Shown piece after piece: positions 10,701-17,933 of a stretch of DNA of 64,000 bases. Every line of letters begins with the position of its first letter. Position 1 is the stretch's first letter. The position numbers were made by a program, and so were the translations under genes. This DNA comes from Streptomyces davaonensis JCM 4913 (GTDB lineage Bacteria; Actinomycetota; Actinomycetes; Streptomycetales; Streptomycetaceae), in NCBI RefSeq assembly GCF_000349325.1, contig NC_020504.1, forward strand, positions 682,001 through 746,000. Direction: 5' to 3'. The notes beneath the pieces were generated by a model. That model worked only from the letters and a program-made list of their open reading frames with translations, did not search any database and was not told where the DNA came from.

Positions 10701-10998
10701 CCCCGGCGAGCGTCGCGCCCAGGTGCCGACCACCGTCGAGACCGGCCGCTGGTACCACCTCGTCGGCGTCCGGGACGCCACGAGCAACCAGATCCGGCTC
10801 TACGTCGACGGCGAGCTCGCAGCAACCACCACCGGCGGCCCCGCCTACCCGAGCACCGGCTCCCTGACCGTGGGCCGGGCGCATTGGGACGGCTCGAACG
10901 TCGACTTCTGGAACGGCGCCGTCGACGAGGTCCACGCCTTCGACAAGGCGCTCACCTCTGAGGAGGTGGGCGGCCTCTACGGCGACGAGAAGCCCTGA
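7723..10998 (+). CDS. Secreted GH2 glycoside hydrolase with PA14 and LamG domains
   Basis: 1091 residues. The ATG at 7723 is preferred over the upstream in-frame TTG at 7663 because it has a purine-rich site (GAGGAAAGG) and gives a typical signal peptide ending near TATAAEQ. Domains in order: signal (1-30), PA14 carbohydrate-binding (about 50-185), an Ig-like segment, GH2 sugar-binding jelly roll (about 310-480), GH2 Ig-like domain, GH2 barrel (about 590-890), and a C-terminal LamG/concanavalin-like domain (about 900-1085). In the barrel the acid/base Glu lies in FNEGWG (about 711), and the probable nucleophile is the Glu of DGEHGG (about 780). GH2 covers beta-galactosidases, beta-glucuronidases and also arabino- and galactofuranosidases; the exact substrate cannot be read. 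A LacI-type operator lies upstream. It is an intact relative of the broken GH2 gene at 11084-15899. Confidence 0.88.
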   Translation: MTRHRTRPRARMWALLAAAALTLPPMGLMPTATAAEQPSTATAPSAAEAAVQTHGLKGEYFSMSAPGARDFAELGGTLLDPQINFSGLTSTFEELTGRTEHTTARWTGQLTAPATGDYTFHAIGDNGFRLYIDGEPVIDHWVGDWDREQTSAAVRLTAGEPHDFRLEMFQDTGGANMFLRWSTPTLPKQLVPMSAFTPPADFEVYPVEPTVAADGKRLRLRFDGRVGNLQAVKDHLKIEADTTAMPIGSVAPYPGDTSSLLVALSEPIQKNQLVRVSYDGAGGLTVGGESVPKVIRYAENASTHRLTTQWGDALDKQHPLPEYPRPQQVRANWKNLNGPWQFSAAEAGEQPVFGKSLDEKIIVPFPVESQLSGLERHEDHMFYRRLVEVPASWKVGKSDRANRLKLNFGAVDYRATVYVNGTKVAEHTGGYNAFSADITDALKGTGPQEIVVAVTDTGGANQPMGKQSTNPGGIFYTQTSGIWQTVWMEPVAAASIDDIVATPDIDTGTLAVKVGSDDASPTARVEAVARDARGNIVGRVSGAADKQLTLPVAKQHLWTPDDPYLYDLDVKLTDGGTTDRVGSYFGMREVGIEKVGGFNKLVLNGKPVFSLATLDQGFWPDGLYTAPSDEALAFDLKAHKKLGFNAVRKHIKVEPARWFYHADKLGLLVWQDFVSGNITDETGQKAFVDQGKEMMRQHHNSPSVIGWIVFNEGWGEWNREETGRITESVQTQDPSRVVNAHSGVNCCNSKGDSGKGDIIDHHDYNNTDPAFPDETRAAMDGEHGGFTLRTPGHMWPGAPTVIYSGVTTKEELTRKYVENTEQFYLAQAGAELSGSVYTQITDLENELNGLYTYDRRDIKVDPVRVRDINRKVIAAGAAAGTQKPLTGGGHWKLDDGAGTTAKDEGPNDQPLTLREGSSWIPGVHGTALKFDGQKQYAETAGPVIDTAGSYSVAAWVRLDQLPGNYATAVSQDSRATANSFYLQYGHGAFAFSTPGERRAQVPTTVETGRWYHLVGVRDATSNQIRLYVDGELAATTTGGPAYPSTGSLTVGRAHWDGSNVDFWNGAVDEVHAFDKALTSEEVGGLYGDEKP

Positions 10999-11017
10999 CC
11001 CTTCGTCTCGTACGGAA

Positions 11018-11058
11018 CGGCCCCGGTGGCGGGAGGTCAACTCCCGCCACCGGGGCCG
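11018..11058. terminator. Perfect 18-bp-stem bidirectional terminator
   Basis: The arms 11018-11035 and 11041-11058 are perfectly complementary over 18 bases with a 5-base loop. The hairpin sits between the 3' end of the GH2 gene (+) and the 3' end of the GH2 pseudogene (-), so it could stop transcription from both sides. Confidence 0.85.
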
Positions 11059-11393
11059 CATTTGTCACCAGGAAGGTTCGGGCTCACGGAGCCCAGGGCG
11101 CCTCCACCGACCAGGTCGTGTCCTCGGTGAACAGGGCGGGGTTGTCGTAGGTGTGCGTACCGCCGGGGGTCGTCAGCCACAACTCGGCGTTGTAGTGGCG
11201 CAGATACTGCTCGGGGAAGTTGTACGCGGACAGCCGGATGCCGCCGTTCGCGCCGCGGACCGCGCAGAAGGTGGCATCGGCGCGGAACAGGTCGGTGTTG
11301 CCGGACTCCTTGTAGACGCGGTAGTCGCGGTGGCGCAGATACTCGCCGGGGTAGTTCCGCGATTCGAAGCTTTGACTTGCTCTCCGTCCTGAA

Positions 11394-13183
11394 GGACTCC
11401 GTTGGGAAAGTCGTGATTCGGGCGGGGCCGTGTCGTTCGTCTTGTTGATGGCTATGGTCGTTGGCGGGATGGGGGCGGGATGTCGTTGGAGTCGCGGTCG
11501 GATGACGGGGTGCCTGAGCTGACGGCTCGGGTGGTGCGGGCCTCGTTCCCGAAGGGGACCTTGGCCATCCGGATTCGTGAGGCGCTCGGTGTGCTGTTCA
11601 CGGATGAAGATTTCGCCGCCGCCTTCCCCGACCGAGGCCGGCCCGCGATCTCGCCGGGAGCTCTGGCTCTGGTGTCGGTGCTGCAGTATGCCGAGGGTCT
11701 GTCCGACCGGCAGGCCGCTGACCAGGTGCGGGCCAGAATGGACTGGAAGTTTTTGCTGGGGCTGGAGCTGGATGATCCGGGGTTCGACTTCACCGTCCTG
11801 GGGGATTTCCGCTCCCGTCTGATCATGCACGGGCTGGAAGAGCGGGTCCTGGAGGCGATGCTGGCCCGGCTCTCACAGGCCGCGCTGCTGAGGGCCGGCG
11901 GTCGGCAGCGGACCGACTCCACTCATGTGCTGGCCGCGGTGCGCACGCTGAACCGGATGGAGTTCGTCGGCGAGACGCTTCGGGCGGCGCTGGAGGCGCT
12001 GGCCGCGGCAGCCCCGGACTGGCTGGCGCCGTTGATCAGCTCCGCGTGGGTGGAGCGATATGGGAACAAGGTCGACAACTACCGTTTCCCGAAGGGGGAG
12101 AACGTCCGCCGGGAATGGGCCGAGCGGGTCGGCCGGGACGGGTTCGCTCTCCTGGACGCCATTGATGGGCCGACCGCTCTGGCCTGGCTGGGTGAGGTCC
12201 CCGCAGTCCGTGTCCTGCGCCGGGCCTGGGCAGAGCAGTATCACCGGGACGGGCAGGGGGTGCGCTGGCGGGAGGGCAAGGACCTCCCGCCGGCCAGAGA
12301 CAGGCTGTCCTCGCCGTATGACACCGACGCCCACTACGGCATCAAGCGCGGGGCGGGCTGGTGCGGATACAAGGTCCACCTGAGCGAGACCTGCGAGCCA
12401 ACCACACCGCACCTGATCACGAACGTGGAGACCACCAACGCCACCGTCAACGACACCGAGGTCACCACAACAATCCACCAGCGCCTGGCCGGACGCGGGC
12501 TTGGGCCGCGCGAGCATGTGGTGGACGCCGGATACGTCACCGCCGCCCACATCCTGGCCGCACGTGAGGACCACGGCATCGACCTGGTCGGACCCGTCGG
12601 CGCAGATACCCACCACAACGAACGTGACCCGCAGGCACCACACCTGACCCAGGCCGCCTTCACCACGGACTGGGACGCTCGGAAGGTCACCTGCCCCCAG
12701 GGAGCCTCCAGCGTCAGCTGGTCCCAGCAGCGCAAGGCCAGCGGGACCCCGCTCGTCCGGGTGCACTTCGCGCTCGCCGACTGCGATCCTTGCCCGCTGA
12801 GACCGAGGTGCACCAAGGCAGCCAACGGCAAATGGGGCCGCAGCCTGACCCTGCTGCCCCGCGAGCAGCAGCAGATCCTCGAAGAACGACGCGCTGAGCA
12901 GCAGACCGAGGCATGGAAAGAACGCTACGACGTGCGAGCCGGGGTGGAGGGCACCATTTCCCAGGCCGTCCGCCGCACCCACCTGCGACGCACCCCCTAC
13001 CGAGGCCAGAGCAAAACCCACCTCGCGAACATCCTCTCCGCCACCGCCCTCAACCTCACCCGCGTCGACGCCTGGCTGAACGACACCCCACTCGGCACCA
13101 CCCGCGTCCCCCACCTCGCACGACTCACCCTCGCGGCATAACCGACCCCAGGAGCCCGCTTCGTCGATTTCCCAACGGAGTCC
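11394..13183 (+). mobile_element. IS1182-family insertion sequence, complete, 1790 bp
   Basis: The terminal inverted repeats are 16 perfect bases (GGACTCCGTTGGGAAA at 11394-11409, its complement at 13168-13183). Both ends are flanked by a direct TGAA (11390-11393 and 13184-13187), a 4-base target duplication. One intact transposase gene (11480-13141) fills the interior. Matched ends and an undamaged gene suggest a fairly recent insertion. Confidence 0.9.
11480..13141 (+). CDS. IS1182-family DDE transposase
   Basis: 553 residues, the usual length for the family. The N-terminal part (about 1-120) has the helical DUF772-like region with LSDRQAADQVRARMDWKF. The DDE catalytic residues are likely Asp in RTDSTHV (about 145), Asp in VVDAGYV (about 348) and Glu in GVEGTIS (about 490). 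A Cys cluster (CDPCPLRPRC) before the Glu resembles the small insertion found in such transposases. The gene is intact between matched inverted repeats, so the element may be active (inference). It lies opposite in direction to the tnpB and GH2 genes it interrupts. Confidence 0.9.
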   Translation: MSLESRSDDGVPELTARVVRASFPKGTLAIRIREALGVLFTDEDFAAAFPDRGRPAISPGALALVSVLQYAEGLSDRQAADQVRARMDWKFLLGLELDDPGFDFTVLGDFRSRLIMHGLEERVLEAMLARLSQAALLRAGGRQRTDSTHVLAAVRTLNRMEFVGETLRAALEALAAAAPDWLAPLISSAWVERYGNKVDNYRFPKGENVRREWAERVGRDGFALLDAIDGPTALAWLGEVPAVRVLRRAWAEQYHRDGQGVRWREGKDLPPARDRLSSPYDTDAHYGIKRGAGWCGYKVHLSETCEPTTPHLITNVETTNATVNDTEVTTTIHQRLAGRGLGPREHVVDAGYVTAAHILAAREDHGIDLVGPVGADTHHNERDPQAPHLTQAAFTTDWDARKVTCPQGASSVSWSQQRKASGTPLVRVHFALADCDPCPLRPRCTKAANGKWGRSLTLLPREQQQILEERRAEQQTEAWKERYDVRAGVEGTISQAVRRTHLRRTPYRGQSKTHLANILSATALNLTRVDAWLNDTPLGTTRVPHLARLTLAA

Positions 13184-13225
13184 TGAAGGAGGGAGATTCT
13201 GGCCTGCTCGCTCGGTGCTGTGCCG

Positions 13226-14449
13226 CTACGCGGCACCGGCATCGCGCGGGCTTCCAAGGCTTCCTGCTTCATCGTGCTGTGCCAGAACAGGTTCTGGTCT
13301 TACCTGCACTCCACAGGCCGTCACCGCCAGTCCGGCGGCCGATCTCACATTCATTGCGGCATTGTGGTCCCGGTCGTGGACCGTGCCGCAGGCCGCGCAG
13401 GTCCGCTCCCGCACATGCAGGGGCTTGGGACCGTCACGGCGACCGCAGGCGGAACACACCTGACTGGTGGGCTCGAACCGGCCGACCTGGACCAGGGTCC
13501 GTGCATACCGCTTCGCCTTGTACTCCAGCATGCTGACGAACTGGGCCCAGCCCGCATCATGCACCGACCTGGCCAGCCTGATGCGCGCCAGTCCCGCCAC
13601 CGACAGGTCCTCCACGGCGATCCCTTGGTTCTCGGAGATCAGCCTCGTGGAGAGCTGGTGGTGGAACTCACGGCGTGCATCAGCGACCTTGGCGTGGGCG
13701 CGGGCGACCTTCACGCGGGCTTTCTCGCGGTTCTTCGATCCCTTCTGTTTGCGGGACAGCTCCCGCTGGGCCTTCTTCAGTTTCTTCTCCGCGCGCCGCA
13801 GGAAGCGCGGAGAGTCGATCTTCGTGCCGTCGGAGAGGACCGCGAAGTGGGTCAGGCCGAGATCGATGCCGATGGTGCGGTCGGTTCCGGGCATCCGTGC
13901 GGCGTCGGCTGCCGGGTCGGTGTCGATGACGAAGGAGGCGAAGTACCGTCCTGCCGCGTCCTTGATCACGGTGACGGACGAGGGCGTGGCGGGCAGGGTG
14001 CGGGACCACTTCACCTTCACCGCACCGATCTTCGGCAGGTTCAGCCGGCCGCCGTCGGTGATGTTCCAGCGGGCGTTGGCAGTGAACCGGATCGACTGCC
14101 GGGCATCCTTGCGGGACTTGTACCGCGGCGCACCCGCCTTCGGCCCCTTGCGTGTGCCTTTGAGTGAGGCGAAGAAGTTGCGGTAGGCCGTCTCGGCGTC
14201 GCGCAGGGACTGCTGGAGCACGACTGCGGACACCTCACCCAGCCAGGACCGCTCGCTCGTCCGTTTGGCCTCGGTGATCAGGGCGCGGGACAGCTCCCCG
14301 GCCCTGGGGAACGGCCGCCCGGCCCTGCGGGCGTCCTCCCGGGCACGCACCGCGTCGTTGAACACGACGCGGGCGCACCCGAACGCCCTTGCCAGCGCTG
14401 AGCGTTGACCGGGCTCCGGGTACAACCTGAAGGCGAACCGAAGCTGCAT
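13226..14449 (-). CDS. tnpB: TnpB RNA-guided nuclease of an IS200/IS605-type element
   Basis: 407 residues from ATG 14449, where the family's usual N-terminus (MQLRFAFRLYPEPGQ) begins; a longer frame back to 14593 adds unrelated sequence. The helical N-terminal domain is followed by a split RuvC nuclease with all three acidic residues: Asp in GIDLGLTHF, Glu in VEDLSV and Asp in DRDHNAAMN. A zinc ribbon (CSACG and CAACG) lies between the last two. TnpB proteins are guided by an RNA from the element end to cut unoccupied target sites and so retain the element. The protein looks intact, but its presumed guide RNA is split by IS1182. Confidence 0.92.
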   Translation of the reverse strand: MQLRFAFRLYPEPGQRSALARAFGCARVVFNDAVRAREDARRAGRPFPRAGELSRALITEAKRTSERSWLGEVSAVVLQQSLRDAETAYRNFFASLKGTRKGPKAGAPRYKSRKDARQSIRFTANARWNITDGGRLNLPKIGAVKVKWSRTLPATPSSVTVIKDAAGRYFASFVIDTDPAADAARMPGTDRTIGIDLGLTHFAVLSDGTKIDSPRFLRRAEKKLKKAQRELSRKQKGSKNREKARVKVARAHAKVADARREFHHQLSTRLISENQGIAVEDLSVAGLARIRLARSVHDAGWAQFVSMLEYKAKRYARTLVQVGRFEPTSQVCSACGRRDGPKPLHVRERTCAACGTVHDRDHNAAMNVRSAAGLAVTACGVQVRPEPVLAQHDEAGSLGSPRDAGAA

Positions 14450-15948
14450 GCGAAGATCGTACGAACGAACCACACCCGCCGTAATCGGGAACACTCGTTC
14501 CCCGCCTCCCCCTCGCCGGTGACCGCACTGTCCGGCTCCGCCGGAACGACACCGCGACGCTCCGCGCCGCAGGCACGACATGCGCTTCACCACCGGGCTG
14601 AACCCGATGCACTGCGAATGAATCCCGGTAGCAGGTGTTGTTGGCCAGGCCGGGGACGATCTTCCAAGTCGCGTCGTTCTTCACCAGGGCGTCGCTGCCG
14701 CTGCCGACGACCTCCGTGAAGACCGCGCCGTCCCTGTGCCGCACATACCGGTCGGTATAGCCGGGCGTCGTCACGCGCAGGGACCGGTACTGGCCGGTGG
14801 GCAGGGTGACCGGGGTGGTCGAGCCCTGGGAGGCGTCGATCAGCGCGCGGTTGGCGGCCCGGACCCTGGCCTCGTCGACCTTCACGACTTGGCGGTCATA
14901 GGTGAGCAGGCCGTTGGCCTCGTTCTCCACGTCGGTGATCTCGGTGTAGACGGACGCGGACAGGCCGCGGAGCATGCGCACCTCGCGGATGGCGTCCAGG
15001 AGGCCGACGAACCGGTTGTTCAGGTGGGCGAGGTCCGGCTGGTCCTCAGCGCTGAAGCCGCCGCCGGGATATCACTCATGGCCCGGGACCTTGTACCCCA
15101 GTCCGTCGAACTCGCCGGGCACGGCGGCTCGGGTGGGACTGGGCACGGTGGTGCCGGGGCCGACGTAGACATGGTGGTCGAGGAGGTCTCCGTTGCCGCC
15201 ATCGACCGCGCCGCAGCAATTGATACCGCTCATGTTGTCGACGAGCCGGGAGGGGTCGTAGGCCTTGACCTCGTTCGCGATGCGGGCCTGGTCGTACTGG
15301 CACCAGCCCTCGTTCTGGTTTGACACACACCACCAGGGAGGACGAGCTGCGGTGCTGGTCGATCACGCGGTCGTACGCGGCCTCCCACTGGACGCGGGCC
15401 GCGCTGTCGGGGGTGCGCAGGTCCATGGACGGCATGTCCTGCCAGACCAGCAGGCCGAGCCGGTCGGCCCAGTAGAACCAGCGTTGCGGCTCCACCTTGA
15501 TGTGCTTGCGGACCAGTTCTGTGTGATCTTGCGCTGGATGCCGGAGAGCGCGGACTCCGCGACGAACGGGACCCGGATCTGCTCGGTGAACGAGGCGGGC
15601 TGACCGGCGTCGGCCGGGGTGACCGCGAAGTCCCAGATGCCGTTGAGGTTGGCCCAGTCGGGGCGGGTGAGTTGCGGGCGCGGATACTCCGGCAGGGGGT
15701 GGTCGGTGGGGACCTGGTTCGTCCACGGTGTGGTCATCGGCGAGGGCTTCGGGGTCCACGCCTGCGGGGCGGCGGCCGCGGTTCCGGTGGCCGTCAGTGC
15801 CGTACCGGCCAGGGCGAGGACGGCCAGTGCGGTGGTCGCCCGTCGCACCGGCCGTCTCAGCCAGGCCAACGGGCCATGGCGTGCGGGTACTCGACGCATC
15901 GTCACTCCTGGGGTTGGGGTGTGGGGAGACGTGCGCGTCAGAGGCTTG

Positions 15949-16974
15949 TCACATCAGTTGGCGTCTGCGGCCCAGCCAGGTCTGGGCGATGACGACGACG
16001 GCCAGGAAGGCGCCGCTGACGACCTGTTGATAGGAGGAGTCGAGGGAGCCGATCTGGTTGATGACGTTCTGGATCACCTTCAGGAGCAGGACGCCGACCA
16101 GTGAGCCGCTGACGTAGCCGAGCCCGCCGGTCAGGAGGGTGCCGCCGATGACGACGGCGGAGATGGCCTCCAGTTCCATGCCGTTGCCCAGGATGGTCAC
16201 GCCGGACGCCAGCCAGGCCGCGTTCAGCGCCCCGGCCAGTCCGGCGAGCAGTCCCGACAGGGCGTAGACGAGGATCTTGGTGCGGGCCACGGGGGCACCC
16301 ATGAGGGCGGCCGCGTCCTCGTTGCCGCCGACGGCGTAGACATGCTGGCCGAACCGGGTCCGGCGCAGGACGACGGCGCCCGCGACGAACAGGCCCAGCG
16401 TGATCCACACCGGGTTGCCGAGGCCGAGGGTGGTGCCCTGGCCCAGTTCGGCGAGGAACGAGCCCTTGCCGATGAGGTAGGTGTCGGCGCCCTCGTCGGT
16501 CAGCGCCAGCATCAGCCCGCGTGCGCCCAGCATGGCGGCGAGGGTGACGATGAAGGGAGCGAGCCGTGAGCGGGCGACGAGGAGTCCGTTGACGACGCCG
16601 ATCAGTCCGCAGACGGCGAGCGGCAGCAGCAGTGCCACCAGGGTGCCGTGGCGCGATCCCCAGGCGGCCAGGACGCCGCCGAGGGCGAAGAGGGAGCCGA
16701 CGGACAGGTCGATGCCGCCGGTGATGATCACGAAGGTCATGCCGAGGGCGACGATCGCCAGGAAGGCCGAACTCGTCGCCATGTTGGAGAAGTTGTCGCC
16801 GGTGGCGAAGGAGTCGAAGGAGAACGACGCCACCAGGGAGACGATCACCAGCACGGCCAGCGCGCCGTGCTGCTGGAGCAGTGCGCTGAGCCGCTCGGAG
16901 CGGGCGGGGCCCACCGGTTCGGCTTCCTTCGTGGGCCCGGCGGTCACGGGTGCTTCCGTTCTGGTGGCGGTCAT
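15949..16974 (-). CDS. Sugar ABC transporter permease 2 (RbsC/YjfF-like)
   Basis: 341 residues with about nine to ten hydrophobic segments after a polar 30-residue N-terminus. It belongs to the ribose/galactose-type (BPD_transp_2) permeases; the conserved GGIDLSVGSLFALGG segment of the family is clear. The start (16974) overlaps the stop of the first permease by 4 bases (ATGA). It is the last intact gene of the transporter operon; the broken GH2-AbfB gene starts 49 bases later in the same direction. Two different permeases with one ATPase and one binding protein is the arrangement of the E. coli galactofuranose transporter YtfQRT-YjfF. Confidence 0.88.
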   Translation of the reverse strand: MTATRTEAPVTAGPTKEAEPVGPARSERLSALLQQHGALAVLVIVSLVASFSFDSFATGDNFSNMATSSAFLAIVALGMTFVIITGGIDLSVGSLFALGGVLAAWGSRHGTLVALLLPLAVCGLIGVVNGLLVARSRLAPFIVTLAAMLGARGLMLALTDEGADTYLIGKGSFLAELGQGTTLGLGNPVWITLGLFVAGAVVLRRTRFGQHVYAVGGNEDAAALMGAPVARTKILVYALSGLLAGLAGALNAAWLASGVTILGNGMELEAISAVVIGGTLLTGGLGYVSGSLVGVLLLKVIQNVINQIGSLDSSYQQVVSGAFLAVVVIAQTWLGRRRQLM

Positions 16975-17933
16975 CGCTTCCCCCGTCCCCGAGCCGCGTA
17001 GACCGCGGCGACGATCACCATGGCCTGCGCGATCTGCGTCCAGGACGGCGGCAGGTCGTGCTTGATGAGCGTGGCGGTCAGGAGCTGGATGAGGACCGCT
17101 CCGGCCACGGTTCCGGCGATGTTCACGCGGCCGCCGGTCAGCGGGGTGCCGCCGACCACCACCGCCGTGATCGCGGAGAGTTCCATCAGGTTGCCCAGCG
17201 AGGTGGGATCGCTGGCCTGGAGTCGCGCGGTGGCGAGCACGCCCGCGACCGCCGCGAGCAGCGCGCTCACCACGTACACGATGATCAGGACGCGGCGTAC
17301 GGGCAGACCGGCGAGCTGGGCCGCGGGGCGGCTGTCGCCGATGGCCAGCAATTGCCGCCCGAAGGTGGTGCGGCGGACCACGAACGCCACCAGCACGGCC
17401 AGCGCCGTGGCGATCAGGATCAGATACGGAACGCCAAGGACGTCGCCGGAGCCCAACGAGGCCAGGGAGGGGTTGCGCAGGTCCTTCAGCTGCGGAAGCA
17501 GCACCAGCGCCAGGCCCCGGCCGCCGACCATCAACGCCAGCGTGGCGACGATGGGTTGCACGCCGATGAAGGCCACCAGCGCTCCGTTGGCCAGCCCGAC
17601 GCCGGCCGCGAACAGGGCGACCGCGAGCAGCGCGGGCAGGAGGCCGTACCCGAGGTAGAGGGCGGTGACGGAGGCCGACAGGGCCATCACGGCGCCGACG
17701 GAGAGGTCGACACCCTCGGTACCGATGACCAGGGCCATGCCCAGGGCGACGATGATGACCGGGGCGACCTGGACGGCCTGGGTGCGGAAGTTCTCCGCGG
17801 ACAGGAAGTGCGGAGTGATGAGGACGTTGACGACGAGCAGCACCGCCACGCCGGCGTAGACGCCGTACGTCTGAAGCCACTGGAGGATGCGGTCCTTGTC
17901 CAACGGGGTGGTGCGCAGGGCGACTTCAGCCAT
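16971..17933 (-). CDS. Sugar ABC transporter permease 1 (RbsC/YtfT-like)
   Basis: 320 residues, a multi-pass inner-membrane permease of the ribose/galactose type with the family motif GTEGVDLSVGAVMALS. It overlaps the ATPase gene upstream by 8 bases and the second permease downstream by 4, so all are co-translated. It is only distantly similar to permease 2, suggesting a heterodimeric channel as in YtfT-YjfF (inference from family knowledge). Confidence 0.88.
   Translation of the reverse strand: MAEVALRTTPLDKDRILQWLQTYGVYAGVAVLLVVNVLITPHFLSAENFRTQAVQVAPVIIVALGMALVIGTEGVDLSVGAVMALSASVTALYLGYGLLPALLAVALFAAGVGLANGALVAFIGVQPIVATLALMVGGRGLALVLLPQLKDLRNPSLASLGSGDVLGVPYLILIATALAVLVAFVVRRTTFGRQLLAIGDSRPAAQLAGLPVRRVLIIVYVVSALLAAVAGVLATARLQASDPTSLGNLMELSAITAVVVGGTPLTGGRVNIAGTVAGAVLIQLLTATLIKHDLPPSWTQIAQAMVIVAAVYAARGRGKR

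Larger units (their letters stand above)
11380..13197 (-). ncRNA. Candidate omega-RNA (reRNA) right-end hairpin of the TnpB element, split by IS1182
   Basis: Rejoining 11380-11393 with 13188-13197 gives a hairpin (TCTCC-TCC stem arms, loop TGAA), resembling the end hairpin of TnpB elements, whose guide RNA covers the right end and runs into the flanking DNA. The guide would start at 11371 and read AGCTTCGAATCGCGGAACTA into the AbfB segment. A second hairpin (13220-13225 with 13231-13236) lies over the tnpB 3' end. IS1182 sits exactly in the TGAA loop, separating scaffold from guide. The RNA itself is inferred by analogy; no transcript evidence is available. Confidence 0.5.
11372..14627 (-). 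mobile_element. IS200/IS605-superfamily TnpB element (IS1341 type, no TnpA), holding a nested IS1182-family element
   Basis: Both ends follow from the interrupted AbfB reading frame: joining 14628 onward to 11371 restores TGC TAC AGC TTC (CYSF) with no target duplication, as expected for this superfamily. In tnpB orientation the element starts CGGGATTCATTCGC and ends GAGCAAGTCAA, with a hairpin next to that end. The left flank is TGCTAC, the expected location of the target-adjacent motif. Removing the nested element and one copy of its 4-base duplication gives 1462 bases. No Y1 transposase (tnpA) is present, so movement would need one in trans. Confidence 0.85.
11084..15899 (-). pseudogene. 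GH2 glycosidase with AbfB domain, broken by deletion, frameshift, nonsense codon and nested mobile elements
   Basis: The start is ATG 15899, five bases after an AGGAG site (a GTG at 15905 is an alternative). It encodes a signal peptide and a GH2 jelly roll aligning with the intact gene at 7723. At about 15515-15530 the frame jumps from SGIQRKITQ to TELVRKHIKV; by comparison with the intact gene, about 270 residues are missing. A second frame change occurs at about 15305-15345, before NEGWCQYD, which keeps the catalytic Glu region. An in-frame TGA at 15072-15074 follows GHE, where Trp is likely. Near its end lies an AbfB (arabinofuranose-binding) domain, cut after NNTCY at 14628 by a 3256-base insertion and resuming at 11371 with SFESRNYPG to the stop at 11084. 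It sits 49 bases downstream of the transporter permease, so it was probably the last gene of that operon. Confidence 0.9.

Noticed and set aside
2149..11061. Long antisense frames opposite the kinase and GH2 genes (such as 2149-4545, 5406-7286 and 7432-11061)
   Set aside because: High-GC shadow frames, rich in Gly/Arg/Val repeats without domains, opposite well-supported genes.
15949..17880. A 643-residue permease starting inside the upstream permease gene
   Set aside because: The first about 300 residues are Arg/Gly-rich shadow sequence; the real permease starts at 16974 in an ATGA overlap.
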